From assembly GCF_029909975.1 (NCBI RefSeq), contig NZ_CP094516.1, positions 248,001-312,000 on the forward strand: a stretch of DNA of 64,000 nucleotides, read 5' to 3'. This DNA is from Bradyrhizobium sp. ISRA430 (lineage in GTDB: Bacteria > Pseudomonadota > Alphaproteobacteria > Rhizobiales > Xanthobacteraceae). Of this stretch, positions 1-9,011 are shown in pieces. Under the pieces are notes generated by a model, which did not search any database, was not told the origin of the DNA, and was given only the letters and a program-made list of their open reading frames with translations. Position 1 is the first letter of the stretch, and each line of letters starts with the position of its first letter. The translations under genes were made by a program, and so were the position numbers.

Positions 1-891
1 GAAGCGCTGATAGTCGGTGATGGTCGAGAGCAGGCCGCCGCCGCCGGATTGCCATTCGGGATGGTCGAGGCGTTCGCGCTCGGCGGCGAGCAGGATGTGG
101 TCGCTCGGCAGCGGACGCGCCATCCGCGCAAGCTCCTCCTCTGTCGCCAGCACGAACTTGGTGCTGCTCATGCCGAGCGGATCCAAGATGTGCTGCTTCA
201 GGAAGTCGTAGAGCCTCTGTCCGGAAATCACCTCGATGACGCGGCCGAGCACGTCGGTCGAGTGACCGTAGCGCCACAGCGTCCCTGGCTGGCGCGCCAG
301 CGGCAGGCGCGCGATGCGCTCGGCGAATTCCCTATTGTCGAACTGGCCCTCGAAGATATTGGCCGCCTTATAGGCCTGCTCGACCCATTTGCCGCCGATA
401 TAGTCGTAGCTGATCCCCGAGGTGTGCCGCATCAGATCCTGGATGCTCACGGGACGGTTCGGCGGCACGAGATCCAGCGCCAGCTTGCCGTCGGGCTTGG
501 TGACCTCCAGCCCCACTTTGGTATCGGCAAAGGACGGGATGTATTTCGACACGGGATCGGCGAGCGCGAGCTTGCCGGCATCGATCAGCATCATCGCCCC
601 GAGGCTCGTGATCGGCTTGGTCATCGAGTGGATGGCGAAGATCGTGTCGGTCGTCATGGCAAGACCGGTCCGGACATCGCGCACGCCAAATGTCTTCAGA
701 TAGACCGGCTTGCCATGCTGCTGGACCAGGATCACGGCGCCCGGCAGCCGGCCGCTCGTCACCTCATTGTCGAAGAACGCCGTGATACGGTCGAGCTGTT
801 CGGGAGCAGGGGAGGGGACGCTGGAGGCGCGCCCGCGCGCCATCGTGCCGGCCAGCAGTGCCGCTCCGACGAGAAATTCACGCCGCTTCAT
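1..891 (-). CDS. Serine hydrolase, beta-lactamase/class C family (3' end cut by window edge)
   Basis: The gene starts at 891 (ATG after GAGGGAGG) and runs off the left edge after 297 codons. The N-terminus MKRREFLVGAALLAG fits a twin-arginine signal, so a folded periplasmic enzyme is likely. A SMTK tetrad is the Ser-x-x-Lys nucleophile pair of class C beta-lactamases and esterases, and WRYGHSTDVLG supplies the second catalytic Tyr. LMRHTSGISYDY is the usual HTSG box. These features are shared by penicillin-binding-protein-like esterases and peptidases, so the substrate cannot be told. It is the last of three minus-strand genes after thrS and the nitroreductase, 63 nt behind the latter. The C-terminal HxG region is not visible. 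Confidence 0.85.
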   Translation of the reverse strand, partial: MKRREFLVGAALLAGTMARGRASSVPSPAPEQLDRITAFFDNEVTSGRLPGAVILVQQHGKPVYLKTFGVRDVRTGLAMTTDTIFAIHSMTKPITSLGAMMLIDAGKLALADPVSKYIPSFADTKVGLEVTKPDGKLALDLVPPNRPVSIQDLMRHTSGISYDYIGGKWVEQAYKAANIFEGQFDNREFAERIARLPLARQPGTLWRYGHSTDVLGRVIEVISGQRLYDFLKQHILDPLGMSSTKFVLATEEELARMARPLPSDHILLAAERERLDHPEWQSGGGGLLSTITDYQRF

Positions 892-954
892 CCGGGCTTC
901 CTCCCTCGCCGGGATCAAAGCCGCAAGACGCTCAAGGCGTCAACAAGACATCGA

Positions 955-1518
955 TTAGAATCGGGTCACGATCTCCGACAGGGCGGGGCGAGGGCGGTCC
1001 TCGCTCGGCTTGGTCGGCTTGCCGATATGCACGAAGCCGATGAGCTTTTCGTCCGGCTTGAGGCCAAGCCCGTCCATCACGTCGCGATCGAAGGCGAACC
1101 AGCCAGTCAGCCAGCAGGCGCCGTAGCCGAGCGCCGTCGCCGCCGTGAGAATGTTCATGGCGCTGGCGCCCGCTGACAATTCCTGCTCCCACCCCGGCAC
1201 CTTCGGATGCGGCTTGGTGAAGCTGACGATGCCGATCACCAGCGGGGCGTCTGTGAGCCGCTTCCGCTCGATCTCGATGTCGGCCGCCGCCGCCCCGGGA
1301 TTCTTCCGGGCGAAAACCTTGGCAATCACCTCGCCGGCGCGCGCACGTGCGTCGCCCTCGAAGATGATGAAGCGCCACGGCGCGAGCTTGCCGTGGTCGG
1401 GCACGCGCGCACCGATGGTCAAGATGGTCTCGAGCTCGGCCGGCGAGGGGCCGGGCCCTATCATCTCGCGCGGCTTGACCGAGCGGCGGGTCTTCAGGAG
1501 TTCGATGGCGTCCGGCAC
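955..1518 (-). CDS. Nitroreductase family protein (YdjA-like)
   Basis: Encodes 187 residues from a GTG at 1518, chosen because GAAGAGGAT lies about 7 nt upstream and the protein then begins VPDAIELLKTRRSVKP, the normal nitroreductase start. The frame is open further upstream but that part has no family character. RRSVKP supplies the FMN-phosphate-binding arginines and ARVPDHGKLAPWRF is typical of the YdjA branch. ALGYGACWLTGW and LIGFVHIGKP are the late conserved blocks. Family members are FMN-dependent NAD(P)H oxidoreductases acting on nitroaromatics or quinones; the natural substrate is unknown. It lies 94 nt downstream of thrS on the same strand and may be co-transcribed. Confidence 0.88.
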   Translation of the reverse strand: MPDAIELLKTRRSVKPREMIGPGPSPAELETILTIGARVPDHGKLAPWRFIIFEGDARARAGEVIAKVFARKNPGAAAADIEIERKRLTDAPLVIGIVSFTKPHPKVPGWEQELSAGASAMNILTAATALGYGACWLTGWFAFDRDVMDGLGLKPDEKLIGFVHIGKPTKPSEDRPRPALSEIVTRF

Positions 1519-1612
1519 TTGCGGTATCCTCTTCGGCTGGTCGTCGGGCGTGCAATCCCGAGATAGGCATGCACGCCCGCAACCGAAAGCCGGTTTAGAT
1601 CGATTAAAGGGA

Positions 1613-3655
1613 TCAGACCGCACCCCGCGCCCGCCGGACGTCCGGCGGGGTCGCCTCGTCGAGGAGCGCGGCGAGCGCCTCCTGCGTCGTCATCACCTTC
1701 TGTCCCTCGCTGCCGAGCCGGCGGACGGAGACCGAGTGCGTCTCGGCCTCTTTCTTGCCGACCACGAGCAGCGCCGGGATCTTGGCCAGCGAGTGCTCGC
1801 GGACCTTGTAGTTGATCTTCTCGTTGCGCAGATCGATCTCGACCCGCAAGCCAGCGCGCCGCGCCTGTTCCACCACCTGCTTGGCGTATTCGTCGGCCTC
1901 GGAGGTGATGGTGGTGACCACCACCTGCACCGGCGACAGCCAGAGCGGGAAGTTGCCGGCATAGTGCTCGATCAGGATGCCGATGTAGCGCTCCATCGAG
2001 CCGCAGATCGCGCGATGCACCATCACCGGCGGTTTCTTGCCGCCGTCATGGTCGATGTAGAACGCGCCGAACCGCTCCGGCAGGTTGAAGTCGACCTGCG
2101 TGGTGCCGCACTGCCAGTCGCGGCCAATGGCGTCGCGCAGCACGTATTCGAACTTCGGCCCGTAGAAGGCGCCTTCGCCCGGATTGATCTCGGTCTTGAT
2201 GTGGTTGTTCTGCGACTGGATCTCGCGCAGCACGGTGGCCATCACGCGCTCGGCGTGGTCCCACATCGCGTCCGTGCCGACGCGCTTGTCCGGCCGGGTC
2301 GACAGCTTGACGGTGAGATCGCCGGTGAAGCCGAAGTCCGCATAGGTCGACAGGATGAGATCGTTGATCTTCAGGCATTCGTCGGCGAGCTGATCCTCGG
2401 TGCAGAAGATGTGCGCGTCGTCCTGGGTGAAGCCGCGCACGCGCATCAACCCGTGCATGGCGCCCGACGGCTCGTAGCGGTGTACCACGCCGAACTCGGC
2501 GAGGCGCAGGGGCAGGTCGCGGTAGCTCTTCAGTCCATGCTTGAAGATCTGCACGTGGCCGGGACAGTTCATCGGCTTCAGCGCGAACCAGCGCTTGTCC
2601 TCGGCTTCGTCGCCGGCGGACTGCGCCGCGAACATGTTCTCGCGGTACCAGCCCCAGTGGCCGGAGGTCTCCCACAGGACCTTGTCGAGGATCTGCGGCG
2701 CGTTGACCTCGCTGTAGTCGCCGGTCAGGCGTCGGCGCATATAGGCGATGAGCTGCTGGAAGATGGTCCAGCCCTTGGGGTGCCAGAACACGACGCCCGG
2801 ACCTTCCTCCTGGAAGTGGAAGAGATCGAGCTCGCGTCCGAGCTTGCGATGGTCGCGCTTCTCGGCCTCCTCGATCTGCCTGAGGTAGGCGTCGAGATCC
2901 TCCTGCTTGGCAAACGCCGTGCCGTAGATGCGGGTCAGCATCGGATTGTTGGAATCGCCGCGCCAATAAGCGCCGGCCACCTTCATCAATTTGAAGGCGT
3001 TTCCGATCTTGCCGGTCGAGGTCATGTGCGGGCCGCGACACAGATCGAACCAGTCGCCCTGGAAATAGATCTTGATCGGCTCGTCGCCGGGAATGGCGTC
3101 GACCAGCTCGACCTTGAAGGCCTCGCCCTTGTCGCGGAACACCTGCTTGGTCTTCTCGCGATCCCAGACCTCCTTGGTGAAGGGTTTGTCGCGCGCGATG
3201 ATCTCGCGCATCTTCTTCTCGATCGCCGCGAAGTCTTCAGGAGTGAACGGCTCGTTGCGGAAGAAGTCGTAATAGAAGCCGTTCTCGATCACCGGGCCGA
3301 TCGTGACCTGGGTGCCCGGCCACAGCGATTGCACGGCCTCCGCCAGCACGTGTGCGCAGTCGTGGCGGATCAGCTCGAGCGCGCGGGGATCCTCACGGCC
3401 GATCAGCTCGATCCTGGCATCCTCCTCGATTGGATCGTTGAGGTCGGCGAGCTCGCCGTCGAGCGCCATCGCCACCGTGCGCTTGGCCAGCGACGGCGAG
3501 ATGCCCTTGGCGATATCGAGGCCGGTGATGCTCTTCTCGAATTGGCGCTGGGCGCCGTCAGGAAAGGTGAGGGTGACTTTGGCAGCGGGGGTCACGGGCT
3601 TCAGGTTGCTGAGGCTGTACTGGAAGCCGGATTCGGACTTGTGCTGGTCGGACAT
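1613..3655 (-). CDS. thrS: Threonine-tRNA ligase
   Basis: A 680-residue class II aminoacyl-tRNA synthetase that charges tRNA-Thr with threonine. The ATG at 3655 is preceded by AGGAGA; 44 upstream in-frame residues lack homology. The N-terminal TGS domain ([17 protein letters not shown]) is followed by the editing domain with [17 protein letters not shown] and GFYYDFF. The catalytic core has MNCPGH, whose Cys binds the active-site zinc, motif 2 around [19 protein letters not shown] and motif 3 around [16 protein letters not shown]. The C-terminal anticodon-binding domain starts at [11 protein letters not shown]. Length and domain order are normal. No T-box or leader is seen. A divergent MFS gene starts 186 nt upstream. 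Confidence 0.97.
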   Translation of the reverse strand: MSDQHKSESGFQYSLSNLKPVTPAAKVTLTFPDGAQRQFEKSITGLDIAKGISPSLAKRTVAMALDGELADLNDPIEEDARIELIGREDPRALELIRHDCAHVLAEAVQSLWPGTQVTIGPVIENGFYYDFFRNEPFTPEDFAAIEKKMREIIARDKPFTKEVWDREKTKQVFRDKGEAFKVELVDAIPGDEPIKIYFQGDWFDLCRGPHMTSTGKIGNAFKLMKVAGAYWRGDSNNPMLTRIYGTAFAKQEDLDAYLRQIEEAEKRDHRKLGRELDLFHFQEEGPGVVFWHPKGWTIFQQLIAYMRRRLTGDYSEVNAPQILDKVLWETSGHWGWYRENMFAAQSAGDEAEDKRWFALKPMNCPGHVQIFKHGLKSYRDLPLRLAEFGVVHRYEPSGAMHGLMRVRGFTQDDAHIFCTEDQLADECLKINDLILSTYADFGFTGDLTVKLSTRPDKRVGTDAMWDHAERVMATVLREIQSQNNHIKTEINPGEGAFYGPKFEYVLRDAIGRDWQCGTTQVDFNLPERFGAFYIDHDGGKKPPVMVHRAICGSMERYIGILIEHYAGNFPLWLSPVQVVVTTITSEADEYAKQVVEQARRAGLRVEIDLRNEKINYKVREHSLAKIPALLVVGKKEAETHSVSVRRLGSEGQKVMTTQEALAALLDEATPPDVRRARGAV

Positions 3656-3841
3656 TGCTTTTCTCCTGAGGCTCACTCCTGCGAACGAGCGCAGGTAAGC
3701 GGGAACGAGCGATATATCAGGCGATTCGGCCCGTGCAATCGGGCATTTCCAAGAAAATGGACGCGTGAACCGTGGGTCTTGCACCAACTATTTCGCGGCA
3801 CGCCCTTTAACTCGCTGCTGGCGTCCGCTACATGCACCTGC

Positions 3842-5014
3842 ATGCAAAGTGCCCCCGCCGCCCGCCGTTTCGCGCCGACCGCCCTGATGCTTGGAAATAT
3901 CGTCACCGGCTGCTCGGTGCTGGCGCCGGCGGGGATGCTGCCGGAATTGGCGGCGGGGCTTGACGTCAGTGTCCATGCGGCCGGCCTTCTGATCACCTTC
4001 GGTGCGATCACGCTGTGCATCGGCTCGCCGCTGACGGCCTGGCTGACCAGCCGCATCGAACGGCGAATGCTGCTCACCCTGACACTTGCGCTGCTTGCCG
4101 CGGGCAATCTGGCCTCGGCGTTTGCCTCCGACTATGCGAGCCTGCTCGCCATCCGCCTGGTGATGCTCGCGGTCGGCGCGCTCTATACGCCGCAGGCCGC
4201 CGGCACCGCCGCACTGATCGTGCCGGTCGAAAAGCGCGGCAGCACCATCGCATACGTCTTTCTCGGCTGGTCGCTTGCCGCCGCCGTTGGTCTGCCGCTG
4301 ATCACCTTCATCGCCAGCCGCTACGGCTGGCGCGCGGCCTATGGCGAGATCGGCGTGCTCGGCTGTGTCAGCTTCCTGTTGTTGCTGCTGCGCCTGCCCG
4401 CAGGCTTAAGAGGCGCGCGGGTGGACCTGAAGACCTGGAGTGAGGTCGGCCGCAACCGGACGATCGTGCTGCTGCTTGCGATCACCATGCTGCAGATGTC
4501 CGGGCAGTTCGTAGTGTTCACCTTCATGGGACCGCTGCTCACAAAGCTGACCGGTGCAAGCCCTGATGCGATCGGCCTGGTGTTTGCTCTCTACGGCGTC
4601 TGCGGTTTCCTCGGTGTCGCCGTCGCCAGCCGGATTGTCGACACTTGGGGGCCCTATCGAACTTCGGTGTTGTTCACCTGCCTGCTGCTCACGGGCATTG
4701 CGGGATGGGCGTTGAGTGCCGGCAGCTATGTGATGATGGCCATTTCGGTCGCGATCTGGGGACTGGGCTTTGCCTCGACCAATTCGATGCAGCAGGTGCG
4801 GCTGGTTGCGGCAGCGCCGCCGCTCGCCTCGGCAACCGTCGCGCTCAACACCTCGGTCCTCTACATCGGCCAGGCCATCGGCTCCGCCGTCGGCGGGCTC
4901 CTGTTTGCCGGCGAACTGCTGCACACGCTCGGCTTCGTGGCCGTCGGCTTCGTCGGCCTGGCGCTGAGCCTGGTCGCGCTGACCCGGCCACGGCCCGCCG
5001 CTGCGCCGGCCTAG
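3842..5014 (+). CDS. Major facilitator superfamily transporter
   Basis: A 390-residue membrane protein starting at ATG 3842. Hydrophobic segments repeat through the whole length and fit twelve transmembrane helices. WLTSRIERRMLLTLTLALLAAGN matches the loop 2-3 MFS motif and LVMLAVGALYTPQAAGTAALIVP resembles the helix 4-5 region of DHA1-type drug/sugar exporters (AraJ/PbuE-like). It is divergent from thrS. The long open frame continuing upstream is antisense to thrS and is not coding. Substrate unknown; export of a small hydrophobic compound or nucleoside is the usual role in this branch. Confidence 0.9.
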   Translation: MQSAPAARRFAPTALMLGNIVTGCSVLAPAGMLPELAAGLDVSVHAAGLLITFGAITLCIGSPLTAWLTSRIERRMLLTLTLALLAAGNLASAFASDYASLLAIRLVMLAVGALYTPQAAGTAALIVPVEKRGSTIAYVFLGWSLAAAVGLPLITFIASRYGWRAAYGEIGVLGCVSFLLLLLRLPAGLRGARVDLKTWSEVGRNRTIVLLLAITMLQMSGQFVVFTFMGPLLTKLTGASPDAIGLVFALYGVCGFLGVAVASRIVDTWGPYRTSVLFTCLLLTGIAGWALSAGSYVMMAISVAIWGLGFASTNSMQQVRLVAAAPPLASATVALNTSVLYIGQAIGSAVGGLLFAGELLHTLGFVAVGFVGLALSLVALTRPRPAAAPA

Positions 5015-5105
5015 TCCTTGCGTTTTCGTGTGCGCAAGGCGCTTGGCAAACCGCGCGGGAGAGCGCTAGAAGGCGAGGCATGGGGACCAAAGAGGGTTGA
5101 CTGAG

Positions 5106-5480
5106 ATGAGGATGATTTTGGCGGTTGCCGCGGTGCTCTATTCAGCGTCCGCGTTTGCGCAAACCGACAAGCCACCGATGGTCGGGGACAAGCCACTGGT
5201 GCAGGTCCAGTCCAAGGGGACCAAGCCGGCGGCCACCACCGCGGCGGCGCCGAAGGGCAAGCCGCAGTCGGTCGCGGTGCGGCTCCAGGCCTGCCTCGAC
5301 ATCGACGACGGCACCAAGGACCGCCTCAACTGCTACGACGCGGTGATCCCGCCGGTGCCGAAGCCGAAGCCCGCGAAGGCCAAGGGCGTCGCCGATTGCC
5401 GCTTCCTCAAGGAAGAGGACGAGCGGCTGGCCTGCTTCAACGGTTTTGCCGAGAGCATTCCGAAGCTGCCCAAGACCTAA
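5106..5480 (+). CDS. Small secreted protein with two Cys-Asp repeat motifs
   Basis: 124 residues from ATG 5106, with AGAGGG 9 nt upstream. MRMILAVAAVLYSASAFAQ is a Sec signal peptide with an AFA-Q cleavage site. The mature part has a Pro/Lys/Ala-rich linker between two similar blocks: CLDIDDGTKDRLNCYDAV and CRFLKEEDERLACFNGFAE. Both read C-x7/8-(D/E)-x-R-L-x-C-(Y/F)-(D/N), so the protein looks like a duplicated small disulphide-bonded unit. The biochemical role is not known. It follows the MFS gene on the same strand with 91 nt between. Confidence 0.75.
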   Translation: MRMILAVAAVLYSASAFAQTDKPPMVGDKPLVQVQSKGTKPAATTAAAPKGKPQSVAVRLQACLDIDDGTKDRLNCYDAVIPPVPKPKPAKAKGVADCRFLKEEDERLACFNGFAESIPKLPKT

Positions 5481-5521
5481 GGTTCACGAGACCTGAGTTT
5501 CAAGAGACCTGATGCCGGCGC

Positions 5522-5866
5522 TCAGTCGCTCAGCCGGCTCAGCACCGCCCGGAAGGCAACGCCCGGCACTTGCAGTGCGCTGCCTTCGAACTCGGCCGTG
5601 TCGCCGTCCTCACGGCCGGTGAGCGTCAGGGTGATCCTGTCGGTCCCGAACAGCGGCTTGAAAGACGGATCGTCGTTGTAGCGCTCGGTCGAGATCTTGA
5701 CCTTGATGCCGTCGCCTTCGCCCGTATAGGTGCCGATGAAGGCGAAGGCGGAATTGCCGCCCCGCATCTTGCCGTCGCTTACATAGACTACGCCACAGCC
5801 GGTGCCGTGAACCGTATGGAAGTCGACCTTATAGAGCCCCTGACGCACTGTCCGTCCCCGCAGCAT
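5522..5866 (-). CDS. GrlR-like regulatory/lipocalin-fold protein
   Basis: 114 residues if it starts at ATG 5866; a GTG at 5848 with GGGGAC upstream is an alternative and would begin right before GLYKVDF. The pattern GLYKVDFHTVHGTGCGVVYVSDG, KMRGGNSAFAFIGTY and GREDGDTAEFEGSA matches the GrlR family, named after the LEE regulator that binds the activator GrlA. Rhizobia carry stand-alone homologues with no known type III partner, and none is encoded next to this one. A role as a ligand- or protein-binding regulator is inference from the fold. It is convergent with the upstream small secreted gene. Confidence 0.72.
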   Translation of the reverse strand: MLRGRTVRQGLYKVDFHTVHGTGCGVVYVSDGKMRGGNSAFAFIGTYTGEGDGIKVKISTERYNDDPSFKPLFGTDRITLTLTGREDGDTAEFEGSALQVPGVAFRAVLSRLSD

Positions 5867-6019
5867 TCCAGTTCCGATTCCGGGCGCACGTTATGGCCGC
5901 CGTTGGCGGAAACAATCCGGAGAAGCGCTGATAGGTTCGCCCATCAACATCACACTTTGATCAACGCGTGGAGGAATCGAAGACAGCGCAGCAGGACACT
6001 GGCGCTGGCGCTGTGCGGC

Positions 6020-7333
6020 CTAGCGGCTCGATGCGGATGAATTGGTCGCTACAACACGTGTCAGCGCCAGCGATGGCGTTTCGGACATCTTGACCAGCAC
6101 GTCCTTGAGCGGATTGCGTGTCCAGGCGTGGGTCACATAATCGCGATGGGTGATGCCGTCGCCGGTTTCGACGAATATCACGCTGCCGGGACGCAGCGGA
6201 CCGTCCATGGCCTCGGAGACGCTGATGCCCTTCTGACGCAGCATGCTCATCAGCTCGCGGTCGCGCCGGGCGGTGTAATGGGTGTAGGAGCTGACGAAGA
6301 AGCCGGAGCGATGGCTCTCGATCCACGACGCGAACTTGTCGAGCTCGCCATAGACGGCATCGAGCAGCACGACGCCGCGAACGCGGTCGCTGATGCCGCC
6401 CACCTCGAGGCTCCAGGCGGTGGGCAGGAAGCCGCCGCTGTAGCCGACGATGACGATTGGCATGTTGGCGAAGGCGCGTGCGCTGCTGGGATCGCCGGTG
6501 AGGCGGGCAAGATGCTCGGCCGACTCCGCGATGAAGCGCTTGAGACCGCCGGGCTGCCAGAACTTGCCGGCGCTGGAGTCGGCGGCATCGACGGCCATCT
6601 GCGGTGCGAGGAGCACGGCGTTGGCGCCGGAATCGGTGATCTGCTGCGGCACAAGCTGCCGGTCGCGCACGTCGCGCGCCAACGTCGCGCCGTTGCCATG
6701 GAAGAACACCACGATCACGCCCGGCCTGCGCACGTCGAAATGCTCGGGGACATGCACCAGCACGCGGCTGTCGCTGTAGGTCTCGTCCTGCCAGTAGACC
6801 CGTCCCGAATAGCTGCGATGGCCGCGCCGGTCGCCCTTGGAGATGTTCAGGAACGGTGCGTCAGAGGCGGGGTTGTTGCCGAAATACGGAAAGGCCGACG
6901 ATTTCATGCTGACCAGCGTCGTCAAGTCTTCGCGCTGTGGACGCTGATACGGAACCTGCGGCTCGAGCGACGCCACCTTGTAGGGCGGCTGCTCCGGCTC
7001 TTGCTGTACGGCGCGCTTGGGCGAGAAGTCCGACATCTGCCGCTGCAGGAAACTCTCGCTCACGGACGGGAAGCGATCCCTGAACTGCGGGCCAGGGAAG
7101 CGATCGTCGAACGTGTCGCCGCTTGCGACCTTGGTCTTGGCGACAACCTGTGGGTTGGCCTGCGAGTTCGCCGCGAGCGCCGCGGGATTGGGCGCGTTGC
7201 CGCATTGAACCAGCGTCAGCGAAAGCGTTGTCAAGGCTGAGATCAGGCCGATCCGGAGCGCACGAGCGTACACACCGGACGTCGTCCGGTGCGCACGCGC
7301 GTCAACTCTCAGTTTCGGAACGGCCCCGACCAT
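6020..7333 (-). CDS. Exported alpha/beta-hydrolase-like protein
   Basis: 437 residues. Residues 25-44 form a hydrophobic segment ending LVQCGN, which looks like a lipobox but has Gln before the Cys, so lipidation is uncertain. A low-complexity region to about residue 145 precedes the hydrolase domain. FFHGNG (210-215) is the oxyanion-hole strand and VGYSGG (297-302) is the nucleophile elbow with Ser299. A late His in DGITHRDYV is a candidate catalytic base. Substrate unknown. The gene is monocistronic, with the permease gene divergent beyond a 308-bp gap. Confidence 0.8.
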   Translation of the reverse strand: MVGAVPKLRVDARAHRTTSGVYARALRIGLISALTTLSLTLVQCGNAPNPAALAANSQANPQVVAKTKVASGDTFDDRFPGPQFRDRFPSVSESFLQRQMSDFSPKRAVQQEPEQPPYKVASLEPQVPYQRPQREDLTTLVSMKSSAFPYFGNNPASDAPFLNISKGDRRGHRSYSGRVYWQDETYSDSRVLVHVPEHFDVRRPGVIVVFFHGNGATLARDVRDRQLVPQQITDSGANAVLLAPQMAVDAADSSAGKFWQPGGLKRFIAESAEHLARLTGDPSSARAFANMPIVIVGYSGGFLPTAWSLEVGGISDRVRGVVLLDAVYGELDKFASWIESHRSGFFVSSYTHYTARRDRELMSMLRQKGISVSEAMDGPLRPGSVIFVETGDGITHRDYVTHAWTRNPLKDVLVKMSETPSLALTRVVATNSSASSR

Positions 7334-7641
7334 CCACCCATGACCCCGATCCAGCGGCTTGAGGCTAATTGAGCCGACTGGCGTTTAGGTGACGTTAAGT
7401 GTCCGGAGAAACTTTCCCCACATCCGGAACGCCGCAAAGGACCATGCAATCGTGTCGTGATTGTGGGAGGGAAAGGCTGATTTGGCGGGCCTCAGGCGCG
7501 TTATTGCCCGGAAAGGTGCATGAAAGGTGGTTGGATACCGAGTTGGGCCGCCTCATTTAACCCTTGTTAACCCTGCTTGAATTGACTGGACCGGACTGCA
7601 CGATGCGCCCACGAGGGCGACGCCTGAGGTTAAGAACCCCG
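7334..7641. other. Intergenic region between divergent genes, no gene seen
   Basis: Divergent spacer between the exported hydrolase and the APC permease. It holds short AT-richer stretches around 7376-7400 and 7557-7575 that could contain promoters, but no clear -35/-10 pair. TTAA at 7557 and 7567 are 6 nt apart, not the 7 required for a CtrA box. No RNA gene or repeat recognised. Confidence 0.5.
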
Positions 7642-9009
7642 ATGACGGCATCAGATGCGGGAACTGCGCCCTGGACTGGCCGCCTGACTGAAGGTGGGGC
7701 CGGGGTGTCCGCGCTGGTCGCGACCGCCATCGTCGTTGCGGACATGGTCGGGGTCGGCGTCTTCACCAGTCTCGGCTTCCAGGTCAAGGACATCCCGTCC
7801 GGCTTCTCGATCCTGCTGCTGTGGACCGTCGGCGGCATCGTCGCGTTGTGTGGCGTATTCTCCTACAGCGAGCTCGGCGCGATGTTTCCGCGCTCGAGCG
7901 GCGAATACAACTTCCTCGGCCGCGCCTATCATCCCGCCTTCGGCTTTCTCGCGGGCTGGGTCTCGGCGACGGTGGGCTTTGCGGCACCGGTCGCGCTTGC
8001 GGCCATGGCCTTCGGCGAATATGCGAAATCGGTCTTCCCCGATCTGCCGCCGATGCCGCTCGCCATCGGCGTGGTTTGGCTGGTCTCGATCGTACAGCTC
8101 ACCGGCGTCAGGCATTCCTCGACCTTTCAGTTGATCGCGACCATCCTGAAGGTCGTGCTGATCGTCGCGTTCCTGGTCGCCGGTTTCGTCATGGGCGCGC
8201 CGCAGCCGATCTCCTTCACGCCGCAAGCTGGCGACCTTGCCCACATCGTCAGCGCGCCCTTCGCGATCGGGCTCGTGTTCGTGATGTATTCGTTCTCGGG
8301 CTGGAATGCCGCGACCTACATCATCGGCGAGATGCGCACGCCGCAGCAGAGCCTGCCGCGTGCGCTGCTTGCTGGCACGCTGATCGTGTTGCTGCTGTAT
8401 GTCGCGCTCAACGCGGTGTTTCTCTATTCAACGCCAATCGATGTGCTTGCGGGCCAGCTCGACGTCGCGAGCATTGCCGGCAGCGCCATCTTCGGCGGCA
8501 TCGGCGGCCGGATCGTCGGCGCGATGATCTGCGTCGGCCTGATCTCCTCCATCAGCGCGATGATGTGGATCGGCCCGCGCGTGATGATGACGATGGGTGA
8601 GGACATCCCGGCCTTGCGCGTGTTCTCGCGGCGGTCGGCGAGCGGCGCACCGGCCTATGCCATCCTGTTTCAGCTCGCGGTCGCCAACCTGCTCCTGTTC
8701 ACGCGCAGCTTCGAGGCCGTGCTGGACTTCATCCAGTTCGCGCTGCTGTTCTGTTCGTTCTTCACCGTCGCAGGCGTCATCAAGCTGCGCATCACCGATC
8801 CCGACCTGCCGCGCCCCTATCGCGCCTGGGGATACCCGTTCACGCCGCTGCTTTTCCTGCTCGTGACCGCCTTCATGATGTACTACCTGTCGATGGAGCG
8901 GCCGCTACAGTCGCTTTCGGGGATGCTCGTCATGCTCACGGGCCTGTTGATTTACGCTGTTTTCCGCAGGCGGCCGGCCGCCGCTGCCCCTTCATCACAT
9001 CGCGAATAG
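7642..9009 (+). CDS. APC-family amino acid permease
   Basis: 455 residues from ATG 7642 (TGAGG 13 nt upstream); an upstream ATG at 7603 would add 13 residues. GVGVFTSLGFQ is the unwound helix 1 motif of APC transporters, followed by GGIVALCGVFSYSELGAMFPRSSGEYNFL, the conserved helix 2 and 3 block. The rest is a regular series of hydrophobic helices consistent with twelve spans, with the late VIKLRITDPDLPRPYRAWGYP cytoplasmic loop typical of LAT/cationic amino acid types. Predicted inner-membrane amino acid transport; substrate not predictable. The next gene starts 2 nt after its stop, so the pair is probably translationally coupled. Confidence 0.92.
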   Translation: MTASDAGTAPWTGRLTEGGAGVSALVATAIVVADMVGVGVFTSLGFQVKDIPSGFSILLLWTVGGIVALCGVFSYSELGAMFPRSSGEYNFLGRAYHPAFGFLAGWVSATVGFAAPVALAAMAFGEYAKSVFPDLPPMPLAIGVVWLVSIVQLTGVRHSSTFQLIATILKVVLIVAFLVAGFVMGAPQPISFTPQAGDLAHIVSAPFAIGLVFVMYSFSGWNAATYIIGEMRTPQQSLPRALLAGTLIVLLLYVALNAVFLYSTPIDVLAGQLDVASIAGSAIFGGIGGRIVGAMICVGLISSISAMMWIGPRVMMTMGEDIPALRVFSRRSASGAPAYAILFQLAVANLLLFTRSFEAVLDFIQFALLFCSFFTVAGVIKLRITDPDLPRPYRAWGYPFTPLLFLLVTAFMMYYLSMERPLQSLSGMLVMLTGLLIYAVFRRRPAAAAPSSHRE

Positions 9010-9011
9010 AC

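Noticed and set aside
1145..3841. Very long plus-strand open frame leading into the MFS transporter
   Set aside because: It is antisense to thrS with Arg/His/Gly-rich shadow composition; only the part from 3842 has transporter character.
7557..7570. Possible CtrA box TTAA...TTAA upstream of the APC permease
   Set aside because: The spacer is 6 nt, not 7, so the consensus is not met.
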